Notes: a model not told the origin generated them from the sequence alone. A stretch of DNA of 64,000 bases from Tyto alba (GCF_018691265.1 NW_024881327.1:25537936-25601935); one strand, 5' to 3'. Positions 1 to 14,702 are shown, numbered from the stretch's first letter. Numbers and translations: made by a program.

Positions 1-1637
1 GACTAAAATTTTCAGAGGGACCTTGGAGAATTTGGTGAATTAACCTCTTAATGAAATCACAGGGGCAGCAAGTGCCTGCATGCCCCAGGAGTCCTGAAAA
101 ACCCAGCCAAAGGCTAATTAGGATCTACCTTATGCTCCAGAATAATGTCACAGTACATCTTATGTGACAGAGTAAGTTTCTATAAAATGTGGAGATGTAA
201 AAAGCAATAAATATACAGACTTATAAGATTTAGAAAGGGCACCAGTAACAGTGGCTACCACAGGTGTTCAAACTGTTAATTATTTTCACCGAGGTGAACA
301 TTTCCCAGCTGGCTCCCCAAAATAAATTCTTACAGTGAGCAGATAGTAAAGGATATCATTGAATTAGAGAGCTCTGCAGTATCAGTGCTTGGCTTCCTTA
401 TAGAATCTAAAATATATTTTGACTGATAGGGAAGAGTTTCCAGTTGAAGAGAAGAGATGCTCAATAAAAACATGATTTTACCATCGCCTGACACTTCTGC
501 AAGGTCACGAGGGCAGATAAACAACTTCCTGCAGCTGTGGCTACATCTGGCACACGACTGAGGCAGAGAGCGTGCTTCGCGAAGATAAACATATCAGGTT
601 GTATCTCCACAGTCTCCTACACTTCGGGATAAAGCTTGGGGAACTGAACTTGGCCCTGCAGTGCCAGCAGTAATTAATATCCGAAACTGCTTTGCCACTA
701 ATGAATCAAAGCAGCCCTGCAGTGAGTTTAAAACCACCCCACTCCAATAATGTATGGTGACCAGGGGAAGCTTGGTGCCACTGCACGGCCCCCGAAACCC
801 CCAGTGGTTTTTCTCACCTGGAGACCATAGCTACGGTCAGTCTGCCGGTGAGATGCTTCAGGGGCAGAGAGCTGAAAGAAGAGAAATGAACTGTGAATGT
901 GAACGAGGTCTGTAGGTGAACAGTGCATGCTGAGGGCTGGGTAGCAGACCTGCTCCCAGAATTGTCACGAGCAATATGTGGGCTGGGGAATGGGTTCCTC
1001 ATGGCATGGGCTTAGGGGCTGCATCTGTGTTCCTAAGATACATTTTATTAGCCATTTTAAAAGACGTTCTCTCTTTGGGTAGCTTAAATTCAGCAAACTC
1101 GGTTGGTAGGTATTTCTGGCACATTGTCACACAGGTGGTTGGCTTTTTCCTCAAAGGTTGTCACGGTGTTTTTGGGTCTAGGGTGGGGTAGTTTTTGTTT
1201 GCTAACTGAACAAACTGAAATCAATAAATGATTTTCAGCTGATCCCAGGTTGAGACTTTCTGGCATATGCAACGTGACAAGCTGAGTTAATTTTAATGTG
1301 AATGGTAATAACAAAAAGGAGTTAATTATATTTTGCAACATTCTTTTATTGGGATAGTATAATAGTGTTGCACAGCTGGAGAGGCATTTCCCTTGTAGGC
1401 CTTGGAGTGAACTATACGCGGGTGCTTCTTCAGGTTTCTGGAGGGAGATCCAGTCTTGAAAAGGTGCTTTCCTCTCTCCCTGAACTATCCCAGGAACCGT
1501 TGCCCCCAGAGGGTAATCCAGACCCTTCTCTGAGGCTGGATAGGAGCAGAACACCCACTCCTCTGCTGAGGCCAGGCACCCTGCAAAGTAGGGAAGGGCA
1601 TCTGAAAGAGAAGGGCAGGCAGTGCCCAGTCTTTGGA

Positions 1638-1681
1638 TTATTTTATATATTATATTATATTATATATATATTTTGGATATT
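1638..1681. repeat. AT-rich simple repeat (TATAT/ATTAT)
   Basis: An interrupted run of TATAT and TATTA units with no coding potential. Confidence 0.8.
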
Positions 1682-4600
1682 TCTTTAATGGAGGTTACAT
1701 TGCCCATGACTGGGAGCTGTAACCCTCTGAGCTTGAGGGAGCAGCTGAAAAGTGCCCCATGAGCTCTGTTCAAGAGGTCCTCGGAGAGCCTGCATCCCAG
1801 ATGATGCCCAGACAAGTCTAACCATAACACACCACAGACACAGCCCTCGATGGATGCGACATGGTGGAGGTGCTGGGCAGACACAGAGCTCCTTTGGCCT
1901 TCGGCCACCCTCTGTTCCAAGGACCACTCAGACAGCAACTGGTGATGGAAGGATCACGTTTATGCCTCTTGTACCAGCCAGATCCCCATCACAAGTAGCT
2001 TTGCCCCTTGAGAGGAGAAATAAAATTCCTCCTCTGCACTTAGCTTAACAGTTTGCACTGAGGAATAGCTGTTTGGCTGTGTAGCTGTGTTGGTAGGAGC
2101 ACTGCTTCCTTGCTTGCCTCTGTGCTGGGAAATTGCGGGTCCTGTTGCCTGTAGATGTTTATGATGTCTTCCACGAGAAAACTGAAGTTGCTAGGACCTT
2201 GGCCCCAAGTTGATCCTATCTGGAAACAGCATAGGTTTTGGCTGAATTTAATTCAGTTTAACAAAAAAACCCAAAACTCATGAGTTATAAAACATCTTTT
2301 TTCTTTGTGAAAGCCCCAGTTCTGTAACAAGCCATGTCAGGTAAGTATTTGTCCACACTTCGACACATCACAGGGGGAACTGTATGAGCTGACAATATAC
2401 AAGCCATTTGATGTTGTGTTTCTACCCTGCTTCCTGGCAGACACCTCTCGGAGATGACAAGGGAGTATCATTTTTACATGACGGTGTTTCTACCAAACTG
2501 CTGATAGAGCCCTTCACAAGATCACAGAAAGCTCCATATCATCTGATTAGCATTTAGAGAAGCTGGTTGTCCGGGAGGGAACGGCAGGAGACCAGAGACT
2601 GCCACCCTCGAGGGCTGAGAGAGGAAAGACTCAATCAGTGGTTGATAAGGTTTAGCAATGATAAATCACAAACAAAACTCCAGGCTTAGGAATTCACAGC
2701 ACAATCTGTCATGAATTTCCTTCCCTTCCCTCCCTCCTCAATATCTGATGAGAATTTGCCTTTTAAAATGGTCTCTGGAAGTACAAGAAACCAAGTCAGT
2801 GAGAATTGCTGAGCTGTGCCTGGTTTTTGTTAGTTTTCTTAGTGGTCTGTTTTTTTAAAATAACTGTATCTTTGTGTGTATGTGTGTCTCTGGGTATATT
2901 TATGCAAATTTGGCTGTTAGTAGGTGATAGCAGGAGGAATTTTAAAGTTCAAGGATGTTTTTTTAATGTTAAAATGCAAAAATCTCATGTGAAAAACACT
3001 TGGTACCACACTATCAACACTTTAAAAGAGGGAGGTTTGAAACCTGCCTCGGAGTCCCAGTTCCCTACTGAAGCAGACTGCAAAATACTTTAAAAAAACA
3101 TTTTAGAATTCACTTTAAATAAAAAGATCTCTTCGGGAGGTACTTCTGCTGGGAAGGGTGCTCTCCACGTCACATATCCCATCAGTTCTGAGAGTCTGTA
3201 ATGCCTTAGTCTGCGAGATGCATGTATATACAGTATATAGGTATGACTGTGTAGGCCAGTGCATGGACTGGAGATACCTCCTCCCATGCTGTGGCCATGG
3301 AAGACAAGGAGCACTGTGGTGTCAGCGTAATGGGACAACAGATTTGCTGAATGTGCATCTTGGCACTCAGCTGTTGTGAATGATGGCACTGCTATAAGTC
3401 TGCCCAGCACACTTCTCCTTCATCCCTTCCTCCCCTTGTTAACCAGTTAATCGATTCAAAGGGAAGATGCAGAGATCTTTACGTCTCCCTTTGCCTAAGA
3501 ACGGTATAAATAGGACTTAACAGAGTATTTCCCCTGATTATAGCACTTAGAGTCACATATGTACATTTTCTTCCACACATTTAGGGTACAGTGAGCAGGG
3601 GTGGAAGCAGGTCCTTGTTTTGTCTCTGTCTCTGGGCACAGGAGCACTCCTGTGGACTGTGAATCCCAACCCCAGCACCTTTTCCCCGGTGCCCCTCACG
3701 TGACGGATGGAGGCAGAGGAGTGCTATTAGCCATCTTTCATACAAACCAGTTCCGTCCATCTCTTCAGAGACGATGGATGAGCAAAGCATGCACAAACGA
3801 GGTGCTTCCCAGCTGCACGTCCACTGCCTCCCGCTTCTCAGACATGTGCACACGTGGACTCAGAAGTTGGGTCAGATAATCCACATCTACCCAGTTAAGA
3901 AGCTGAAACCAAGCAAGAAACGTGCTACTAGAATGGACAAACTGCGGAGGAAACAATATGGATTTGAGGGGGAATGATGGCAAAAAAAAATACTAGAGAC
4001 TGCAAAAAAAGCAGAAAAGAAGGAAAAAAGGCACTTGGAGGAAAATCCATTGTGCTAATCATATGGAAATGTCACATACACTGCTGACTAGTTTGAAGGA
4101 TGAATGATAGGAGCTGCATTGAGCCTCTCAGAACTGTGCTTTAAAAATAGATTAAAATGTTGGCTTGTGCACTTGTGATGAATCCTGTGGGTTTTAACTT
4201 AAACTTCACTGTGATTCTCCTCCTCTTCCATGACAGGGGTACTTTGGGGCAGTGTTGCACTGGTTTGCTGTAACAGCTGATAGGCTGAACTGAAAAAAGT
4301 ATAAATGTTCTTTCCAAACTGATGTGAGAGATAAAACTGTTACCAGAGGGGAACACTGAGGACCTGCTTTTAATTTTTACCTTGTTAAAAATCACTGTAT
4401 GATTGCGATACCCTGCTTTTTATGTCTGTAACAATTTCTGCCCCCTCAGAGCAGCAGGATTCCTTCAAGGGATGCCCAAGTATGCAGAAATGCTGATGCT
4501 AGCCTGATGCTGCTGCTAACAGTATGCACTGCTTACTCTTATTAGACAATAACACATACCCTGGGGTGTCTTCTGGCTTTTGATTAAGCTCCCTGGGATT

Positions 4601-5079
4601 CCGGCTTTGTAGATTGGCCATTGTAAATGCAGAGGCAGAAGAAAGATGCGATTGCCTCTGCTCCAAGGGTGGTACAACCACCTCTCCCGGCAGGAAGCAT
4701 TCAGATGCCCTTGATGACAATGGGCAAACAGACAGTGTTTTTGTTTATTTTCTCATAAAGTGCTGATGAACAAATGAGGCAGAGGCTTTAAGAAGTTCAC
4801 GCTGTGAGGAGAGATTTGAGTTTATCAGCTGCTTCTTGACAGGGTAAATTTTACATACAGTGAGAATATAAAGCGATCCCTCCCTGAGGGGTGAAACTCT
4901 AGAGTTTTATTTCATAAAGAAAAGGGGAGAAGTGCTTTGCTTAGAGATTCGCTCTTTCCTTGAGTCAAGTTGGAATAATACTGTTTATTTTCTCTGACTT
5001 GCTTTGGTGTAACACGATCATGAAACACATCACAGCTAGCTAATCTATAGTTGAGGAGCAGTAGAGGATGAGAGAAAGC

Positions 5080-5130
5080 GTCATAAATGATAGCACGATA
5101 AAGCATCATAAATGAAGCATGATAAAGCAC
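5080..5130. repeat. Short tandem duplication, about 25-base period
   Basis: Two near-identical copies of a segment containing CATAAATGA followed by GATAAAGCA. Confidence 0.7.
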
Positions 5131-8100
5131 AGACTGGGAATTACTGAGGAAGATCTTCTCTGACTAGCAGGCTAAACTCGCCTATTAAACTGTTCATTTG
5201 ATGGTCTAAGCCTTACGATGAAAGGTGCAGTTCAAAATTCAGGCTGGTATCTGCTCTCACTGAAGTCATCACAAATGGTTCAAAACATTATGTACAGAAC
5301 CTTGCCCAGCAAAAAGAGGCAATGACGACCCCGAGGGATCACACAGATCACATGCAGAGCTCCATCCTGCCGAGCAGTGAGGGCTGAAGATACTGAACCT
5401 CACAGCTATCACACATGAGTCTTTTTTTTCCTGGTACCCTTACCTAGGACATCATTATATATTTCAGCAGAGAACTCATAGTACATGGCAGATTTGGAAA
5501 ACATTTTGGACTTTACGTTGTGAAGCAAAGTGGCATCTTCCCTCCGAAACATCTAGAGGCCAGTGGCAATGTGCACATGATCTCTTGCAAAAGGTGATGC
5601 CATATGGCAGGAAGCCATTTATCTGGCTTCATTGCTGTAGGGAGTGAAAATTGACAGGACAATGCTATCTGCAGAGCTCACCGGGCTGGGTCAAATCCTG
5701 CTTACCTTACTTATGTAAATAGTTTCCTGCATCTCAATAGGTCTGTGTTGTTACAAACTGTCCTGATTTGCACTTTGCAAACTGGGAGCAGAAATTGCTT
5801 CCAAACGGAGCTTTTTCCTTGAACAGAAAAAAGCTTTGTCCTGCCCAACCAAGTCATCTGCACGACTGCAGAAACCCAGTAGCGTTTCACAGGGAGTTTC
5901 CCTTTGAAGTTTAGTTGGGTAAGACAGGAGGAAAATCTTCCCTCCCAAGCATGATCCTGTAGTGTAAAATCAGCTTTATATTTATTTATTTTGACATTCA
6001 AACAGCTCTTTTTAATGCATATGCATAAGTTCTTAGGGTTTTAGGTCTTCATCGCTTGGTGATTTGCCTAGTATTTCTTATAGTCACCTATACAAGGGAA
6101 CTATTTTTAAGAAACTCTGCAGTTTCGGCTTTGCTATTCTTTTACAACGGTTGGGGAGGGAAGGCTGGGATGGGTAGGTGGCGTTTAAACAAAATCTTCA
6201 AGGGTGGTTTTACAGACTCAGTGGACTCCACAACCAGAAACTCAAACCTCTTGAATTACTGCCAAGACTTCCTTTCAGATCCATCTGAAATGTCTTAGAG
6301 CTGGTGCAGGTCAGGTCTGAGCTTTGGCAAGAGCCATCCTGTGTTACCCCTAGGGATACCCCGCCATGCTGCACCTGCCTTTGAAAAATAGAAGATCTGC
6401 ATGGTGAAGAAACACTAAAAACAATAAAGGAGGGTGCAATGGTTAGGAAATTATCCTTGAACACAGACTCCGCGTGTGCAATAACCTTCTCTGCTGCAGT
6501 CTTCCTGTGCAGCTGCAGCCGAGCCCCCGGGACTGCAGTCCGCAAATGCGGGGGGGCCCTGCGACTTAATGGGATCGCCAGCCCTGAGCCCAGGAGTGAG
6601 GTCCTCAGCCCCACCCAGCACCCCACGTTTCACCACCACACTTCCACCGGTGCCCACGGCTGGGAGTAGCCGGAAGGGTCCCAATCCTGGCACCGCCGTG
6701 ATGCCCACATCTCACCCATGAGTGACCTGCAGCCACTTTCTTCCATTACCTGACACTGTTGGAGCCCAATTCCTTAATTCCCCTTGCACCGATGGTACTG
6801 GCTGTCAAGAGAGGAGGAGTACTCATGCACAGTCTTGGGTTCAGGAACAGAGATATGAGCTAGAAATTGATTTTGAAATATTTTGCTTAGTTGTTTAAGT
6901 ATGCAAGCATTTCTTCTGAATAAGATGCAAAATATTATCATAAGATGGAGCAATTCAGATGTGCTCATCTGGAATTAAATTCAATCTTGATTTGTTAATT
7001 TTGGCATTTGTGAGCGTGTGTGAAGCTGGAAGAGGGATTCCTGCAGATCTGTGTATTGGCCTGGCAGGAGACTAAAGAAATCGACATAACATAAAACCTG
7101 GGGTAGGATTTGATCTGCCTAAATCCCACACCGATCCTACTTTCTTGGACTGGCTAATCTCTCTACTGAAGCCAGAAATTATAAGCACAGTGTTAGCAAT
7201 CCACACCCACGCTTTTAGGCCTGTCCCCCTTCCTGCAATAATCAAATTGCTAGAGAACACCCCCCAAAATGAGGTCCATGTCTGCCCCAGTCTGAAGGAG
7301 CCCCTCTGCCTGCACCCAGGCAGGGAGCGCAGCCGTTCACCCGCCTGCTGAGCAGCCGGGGCGAGCCCAGCTCCGCAGGGGCCCTTCGAGGCCGGTGCCT
7401 CTTCCTCCGTCTCCATCCTTTCTGCCAGGTGAAGATGTGCCACACAGAGTCCTTTGGTCTCAGTAGGTCTCCCCTTTGTCTCCCCTGGGCTTCCAGTCGC
7501 ATCCCTGACACACGGCGTGGCTTTGAGGGGAGGCTAGGAATGGGTGAGAGCAACCGCACCCCTCCGTCTCCTATCTACCTAAATGAAGAAAGTTGGCACG
7601 ATTTTGTTTAACACATTGATTTACCTGCATGGATGGGGCTGAGGATTTATATTTTGGAGGTCAATTTGTCAGTGATACACGTTTCAAGGATCCATAAATC
7701 CACACTTACATATGGGAGGAATATTACCATCGTACTTTGGCATGAGTTTTCACATCAGTTTGATCTTCTATATTCATAATAATAAAATCTTAACGTTTTT
7801 CAGGTCTTAAAAATTAGGCTCCACATTAAAACATATTCCTTCTCTATGGCTTTGTCTGCATAAAATAACGCCCTTACAGTGGACATTAAGGGCTTGACTG
7901 AGTTTCCTATGCTCAGGTATAACGTGCCATTTGAAATGCCCCAAGGCACTAAGGGCATCCCCATGGGTGGACAGCTATGATAGATGGTCTTCAAAAGATT
8001 TACTCTTTCCTGGAGGAGAGTAGTGGTATACCCCAGGGCATCTCCAGAGGTACTAAATGCAATTTATGGACAGCTGAGTTAAGCCTGAACCAACTTAATC

Positions 8101-9947
8101 TGTGTCCTCTCTTACTACAGTTTTAATTGGTTGCTGTAAAGACTTGGAAACCTTTGGCTCCTGAGTTACTCAGCTCCCTAACTGCTTGCTTTATAAAATG
8201 TAATTTAAAATAGAAATACAGAATGGTAGTAATTGAAAGAGCCCACTTCTACTGCTAACACTTTGGCTTAACTAAGTTACTCTGCAGAAAGGTCTATCGT
8301 GGCTTGTTTTTCTAGAAAAATTGCTCTGAATAATGAAGGGAAAATGTATCCAAAGGGATGAAATTTCTAAATGATAATTTATGTCATTTTCATTACGCTT
8401 TGTAACTCTGAAAAAAGTTCCATTGTTTGGTGTTATCAGGAATTTCAGTGGGAACTCCCTAGAGAAAGGTGCAGTTGGCTCACTAAAAAGCTTTTCATTT
8501 AAAACATTATTGTAGATGGGCCCATACATGAGATAAGAAGGAGGGGGCAGTTAAGAGGAAACAATAAAATATGCCTAAATGTTCTGAAATGATGGTGCTA
8601 AGTCGATATTATTTTTTTCATTTCCCTTTTTTTTTTCCTCTTGCATTGTCCTGTGAAGAACATGGCTCATATTTTCATCAAGTGGACAATACAGCTTCAA
8701 AGCTCTGGGAGGAAGGGGAAGTCTTTATTCCAAACTTTTCAAAAGCTACGATCTGTCTGTAAAAGCAAATATGTTTATAATAGATTAATTAACTGAAATT
8801 TTATTTACTGCAGAGCCTTGCACGTCGGTTACTTGCAGGTAGTTCCTTCTTTGGAACCCGTACCCTGCAGAGCAACACAAGTTTTCAGATTGGCAGAGGA
8901 TGTTCCTCATTTCAGGGAAAAACAATATGTATCATTAGAGGTATCTCTTCTGACTCAGACTGTTGACCTGTGTTGTGGTGGGTTTGGTCAGTCCCTCCTT
9001 TCTATCACTTTTTTAGACACCCATTTAGTCATAAGCAGCCCATCTCACTGCCCCAAACAAAACAAAACAGAACAAAAATATCTCAATATTTCCCTGCTTC
9101 ATTTTCAGCTCTGTCAGACTTTATAACCATGAAGCTCAATCTCAGTCCTTGCAGATAACTCATATTTTAAGAGATGGTTTCTATTTTTAATCCATCCTGC
9201 TCCTTCAAGAGCCCAAATATTCTGTGCATTTACCCTGTGTAAAGGAGAGCAGATCTTATGCCCCCCATCTTCAGTTTGATTTTGCCCAAGTCTCAGCATA
9301 TCTGTGTGTTACAGAGCTGAAGGGATAAAAAGATTGTTATAAATTCCCTGTGTAATGTATTCTTCAATATATTCATCTTTTGCATAGACATTTTCAATTC
9401 TTGTTTTCTGTTCAAGACTCTGCTCTTTCCTCTTGCTGCCTGAAAGATTGAAGCCTAAATGGAGTGATATTAAGGTCAATATGATCTGATATGAGGTCTG
9501 ATAACTCAGAGAAAAAAGTCTTGTGGAGTTTTCAAATTATGGCATGCTTTTTATAGTTTTACAGAAAAAAATGCAAGCAAACTACTAGTCCTCAAATTTT
9601 TGTGGTGAGAGAAGAATTTCAGGATTCTCCACCATACTTGCTTCCAGTCTTTTACAAGTTATAGCAATGCAGTTTTTTTTTGCTTGGTACTACTAGCTAT
9701 TACTAAAGTTACTTTCTATTTCTTGTTGCAGATGTCAGCCCTTTGAAATGATATCACTCATGCTGGTTGTCTGCTTCAGGGTACTTTTGAAAATATGGCA
9801 TGGCTAGAAACAGTTTAGTTGTTTTCAAGTCTAAGAAATAAGAATATTTTGCTTTCTAATCCTAAAATGTTTTTTGTTTGGAAAACTATCAAACCTAACT
9901 TAAAGAATTAAATTTAAGATGTGTATTGGTCCTGAAAAAATCTGCAC

Positions 9948-9968
9948 TTTTTTTTTTTTTTTTTTTTT
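9948..9968. repeat. Poly(T) tract, 21 bases
   Basis: Homopolymer in intergenic DNA. No CR1 or processed pseudogene body was recognised next to it. Confidence 0.9.
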
Positions 9969-11654
9969 CCAAATTAAAAACCCATTGAAAAGTAGCCATG
10001 GCCAGAAAACTTGATCTAGGATTTCTTGTCAAGATCTCAGAAGAATCTTTCCTTGCTGAGCTACCTCTGCTTCAGCTCTTGCCAAACACCACCTCCACTC
10101 AGCACCCGTGTCGCTTGACAGCAAGAAGCCAGGGCAGAGATTGTACCCAGTGTATTGACTGCCAGCTCCTGAGTTTTAGGAAGTAAGACAGCAGTCTGAA
10201 GAAGTGGAAGACCTCTGTTCTCCATTAAGGCTAAGATTATGTCTCCTTGCCTGTGGACTCCATCCTTCCAAATAAGAAAAGGAATTTAACACTGACTTTG
10301 TGTCTCACTACTCACTTAGATTGAGTAGTGCTTAGGGGTGTCACCAAATCATATAGCAGGAATTAATATTTGTTCATCACAAGATCCTCTGGTAGAGAAG
10401 AGAATTTCATTCCTCAGCTTTGCATTAAGATTAATATTTACTGTACAGGTTATGCTATTTCTGAGCAAAGCAAGTCTTCCCTCCCCAGAGATTAATATTC
10501 TCAGGGCTTTACTTTTTCAGTATTGGTGACACTGCTTCCTTCTTAAAATCAGGAAGGTAAATGTAAATGGGAAGGTCAAATATAACTGCAAAATGAAAAT
10601 TGAAAAAGCGTGCTTTTCTTTATCAAATTGACATTTTTGATCTTATTTCTCAGGGTTTCTTATCCCCAGCTGTTTCTTTAAACAGCCCTCATCTGCATCA
10701 AAGACAGGTTCCTTGAGTGTTGCCCCCAGGAAAAGTAAAAATATTTATTTTGCAATCTCTTTTCGTTAAAATCAGTTAGAGAGATAGCAAATGCCAAATG
10801 GGAGGGAGAAAACTGGCATTCAACCAGCGTACATGCCACTGTCTAACAACGGCCAAATAGGAGGAGTAAGTAGGAAAAACAGGAAGGGAAACAAATTCAC
10901 TTTCTTTAGGAGAACTGCAGGATTTCACCTGTAATACTATCTTCTTTCCCTGTGTTTGTGTAACTAACAGGCTCCATGTGAGCAAACAGCCCAGCCGATA
11001 CCTCTCTTGTCGGGTGTTCACAGCAAGGCTTTTTCTCCCTAAGTACACATCTTACATGCTAATTGATTCCACCTTCCGAGAATGGCAGGATTTCACGACG
11101 CATCGTGTCTTCGGCGCGTGTCTACGGCACGCTGCGGGGACCCGCAAATAGCAGGGAGGAATTTTTAGAGTGCATCTAATGGCCTTTGCCTGTCATTAAG
11201 CTGATAAGTGTAAAAATCACTCTCCAGACTACTTGTGACACATTATGTTTTTCACACGGTACTTCTGTAACATAATCATCCCTGCATCATCTCCCTGCAG
11301 ACACAGCCTGAATGTCCAAGCTACAAGGCAAATCCTCTGCTTGATGGGCCTCTGTGACTTTATGTTAGCTGAAGGGTTTTGTGGTGCTAGAAGGTAATGT
11401 TCTGTCTGACGCATTTGTGTGCTTGTATTCCATTAAATATTTTGTAAAAAATGTGAAATGGTAACAGCTGGAACAGTGAACTTGACATAGGACTAAAGGA
11501 ATGAGAAAATCTACTGTTTATGATAAAGATACACCTCACATGCCTTGATTTCATGGGGCATTGAGTGTATTTTTTACTGGGATTAAGAGAGACATCCCTT
11601 CTGTCCTTCTTCTGATTGAATTTAAATGCCAGTACATCATCTCTCCTACACCAG

Positions 11655-11870
11655 AATCTGCTTTTTGACTTGATTGCAGTAATGCTAAAACAAACTGTCT
11701 CTGTTTCCATCTGGCGGTGAATACCATACTGAATATGGATCTTGCAGCTGGATGTTCAATATCTAGGGTAGCATGAGCAGTCTGTGGTGAAATTGCTGGA
11801 AACCCAAGCAACATTAAGTTGCACGGGTCCAAAGGAAACGCTAATTTGGGATTCAGCAGTATGGACCTCG
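11655..11870 (+). repeat. Unidentified interspersed repeat, copy A
   Basis: It shares a 14-base identical core TGCAGTAATGCTAA (11675-11688) with copy B at 13052-13065. Collinear matches follow: AACTG, CCATC, GTG.ATACCA, AGCTGG.TGTT.A and CA.TATGGACCT (11857-11868). The offset drifts only from 1,377 to 1,392 bases across the element, which supports true homology with indels. I do not recognise the family. Confidence 0.6.
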
Positions 11871-12231
11871 GGATCTGCCCAGTTGCCTCTTTAAAATGAG
11901 AAAGAGGAAAGTAGATGGAGCACAAGATCTGGACAGAAGTAGTAGCAGGCTGATAGGAAGGCAGAGCAAATGTATTGATATTTACTTGACGTTTCATTCT
12001 CTAGTTGTATTCTACCACTGGGGCTTTTCACCCAAGACGTGACATGACTTACAACACAGGCGGAGTTCTACGGGCCGTACTTACAGTGACTTTTCCCTGG
12101 GAGGTGCCCCAAGCAGCTCTACTTCAGTCTGAGGGGCAAACCAGCACGGGGGCATGACCCGAGGAGAAGGGGCAGGCCTGCCGTGCTTGGGGAGTCAGTG
12201 GGGTGAGGAGTGAGCTAGGGCTGAGCAAGGA

Positions 12232-12303
12232 GGGAGCAAGGAGTAAAGCAAGGAGTAAGCAAGGAGTAAACAAGGAGTGAGCAAGGAGAGAGCAAGGAGC
12301 AAG
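12232..12303 (+). repeat. Minisatellite, about seven copies of an 11-base unit
   Basis: Units resemble AGCAAGGAGTA, with 10 to 12 bases each and small substitutions. The array is purine-rich on the plus strand. Confidence 0.85.
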
Positions 12304-13032
12304 CCTCCCCACCATGCTCTCAGGGCTGGGTGCTCCTGGGCTTCTTCCTTTCTCACCTGCTGTACCGTCAGGTGTCTCCTGAAAAAGACTTTGGGATTTT
12401 TCCTTCTCTTGACACGCCTTTCTGCAATAATATGTAAGAGTTTGACAGAAGAAAAAATTAATTGTACTGTCTTTGTTCTGAAATAAACCCCCAGTCTCTA
12501 ATCTTTTTTCTGAATTACTTAGATGCCATGCTGTGTGCCACTTCATGCTCTTTTTTGCAGTACTTGTTCTTCCTGGACTATCAGTTGGTCATACTATAAC
12601 CTAATATGATTTTTGGTCCTTTTTAAGTGATGGCTGGATTCCAAATTAGAAGTTGTCCCTTTACATTTTGTATGCCAGTACTTTTCTCTTAAGTGCCAGC
12701 TTCCAGATTTCCTGCTAAATTCAGCTAATACCAAATACTTCTTCCCTGTTTATTAACCCAGAAAACGTGGCCTAGTCTCAGCTGTAAATGATATTGTTAT
12801 CGGCAATGCACTGCTCAAGGTGGTGAACTCGGGAGAGGGATTCTCTTTCTGTTATTTGTTTGTACCATACCTAGGAGTATTTAATGTCTGCTTGGACCCT
12901 TTATACACGATCGCATTAGAAGCAGTAGTTCAATTGCTTACTCAGCCTGAACTTGTTGTTATCTGTGCAAACTGTCAGACATTGTTCAGTGTCTTATTAA
13001 CTACGCCCATTAAGTCTGTATTTAATTATCAT

Positions 13033-13262
13033 GTGTGCTTTCTGACATAACTGCAGTAATGCTAAGATCAACTGCTTCTCCATCCAGCAGTGTATACCAC
13101 GCCGAGCACAAAGCATGGAGCTGGGTGTTTACTTCTGATAGCTGTAGGCAACATGTGATTGCCTGTGGTTGCCAGTGTCCTGTACACCACATACATCTGT
13201 GTGGCACTCAGGCATTTGCTTCTGAAATCTTGAACATAAGGAACAAATCAATATGGACCTTG
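13033..13262 (+). repeat. Unidentified interspersed repeat, copy B
   Basis: Second copy of the element at 11655-11870, in the same orientation. It could be an old tandem duplication or two insertions of one family. No coding frame spans it convincingly, and no terminal inverted repeats were seen. Confidence 0.6.
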
Positions 13263-14504
13263 TGTGAATGGTGCTACTGGTCTGTCAGCAGTCTTCAACC
13301 TGTATCTGCTAAATAAGGAATTTTTTTTTCCCTCAGCAATAAGATAATTCAATTGTTTTTCATGGCACTTTTCCTTCCTAAAGCATTATTTTTGTATTTT
13401 TGAATTGGTAGATTAGGGATCCATTCTGCTTACAGAAGACTTTAATTTTTTTTTTGCAGCTAGTTATTACAGTTTATTTTGTCCCTAACAATGGAGATAA
13501 TATACTGTGATCCTCTTCAGCTGTACCATGGTCCACATCTTCTTGCAAAGGAAGGAGCTAATTCTTTTCTAGAAATCTCCAAAAATTGTAGGCATCCTGA
13601 AGATCAAACTTGTGGCACAGTATATGAAAACCAGTGTTAGGATCCTGCAAATAAAAATAGCTCAAAACCAGTGATAGAGTACCGGTTAAATTACAAGATC
13701 ATGTGAAAGATAACATTTAATCTCTCAATGAAGTCACCATGAAGTGGATGTGACCTCATCTTTTACATCATCTTCACAATGAGATTGCTTGAGTTTCTAA
13801 ATGGGACTACTCATGACCCATCTAAAGATCAGTGTGTAACTACATTTTTACCTCCAAATTTCACATCTTCATATCTTTGATGCTGTTTGGCCATCTTACT
13901 CTATGCTTGACTGATTTTGAAGGGCTCATGGAAGTCTGAAATAAGTATGTTTGAAGATTACACTTACTCTGCTGTGTCTTACTGTTTGCCGCACAAGCAA
14001 GTATGGGCTTTATTATTCATCATAGCACTGAGAAGTAATGCACAATAAATACAAGGAAAATCCATCTGGAAAACTATAACCACAAAGACTAGAATAGAAA
14101 TCAGAAGTTAAAATCAAACTAATTTCAGTTAAACAAAAATGGAACTGTTTTGCTTTTCTGGAATATCATAATCTAAAGCTCTTTTCTGTTAATGAGGAGC
14201 GGAAGATTTGTTAATGTGCTTTTGGTCTTTAAAATATTGTTACTGGAGACTATAAATTAAATTACCTATGAGTATTTGACTAGATCAAAAGCAATAGCAG
14301 TCAAGAAGAACAGAAACATGAGTTAAAAAAAAAGTTATATCTCCGTGTTGCTGACAACACTATATTTCCCATTTGAGGCCTTTCTCATTGATACATTCTT
14401 GAGGAGGTAAAACCTTCTAATTTTTCATATAACACCAAATCATTTATTTATATTTAAATCAGTCCTTCTTTGTTATACTTAGTTCAAGCAGATTTTCACT
14501 ACCT

Positions 14505-14702
14505 GTCTAACCAGGCACTTGAACAAGCTGGTCAGAAAGACCATGTAATCTCTGTCCTCAAAGGTACTAAAAACTGGACTAGACAAGACCCTGAGCAACG
14601 TAATCTAATTTTGATGTTAGATCTAATTTAGGAGCTGACCCTACTTTGAGTGGGGGACTAGATGATCTCCAGAGGTCCCTTCTAACTTAAATTATTCAAT
14701 GT
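14505..14702 (+). mobile_element. CR1 LINE, truncated 3' end
   Basis: The segment follows the bird CR1 3' end in order: a gap-tolerant match to the 'tcaaaactggactggacaaggccctgagcaac' type region at about 14560-14600, then GACTAGATGATCTCCAGAGG at about 14657 with the following CCCTTCTAACTTAAATTATTC. It ends close to where the ATTCTATG-type terminal repeats would be. It is 5'-truncated and moderately diverged. Orientation is plus. Confidence 0.85.

Larger units (their letters stand above)
1..11654. other. Intergenic DNA without recognised genes
   Basis: Open frames here are short, overlap on both strands and match no family I know. Codon-like periodicity is not apparent. Only simple repeats were supported. 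By synteny it lies upstream of KDR, towards SRD5A3. Confidence 0.6.

Noticed and set aside
9948..9968. Poly(T) as the tail of a minus-strand processed pseudogene
   Set aside because: No gene-like sequence or target-site duplication was recognised beside it.
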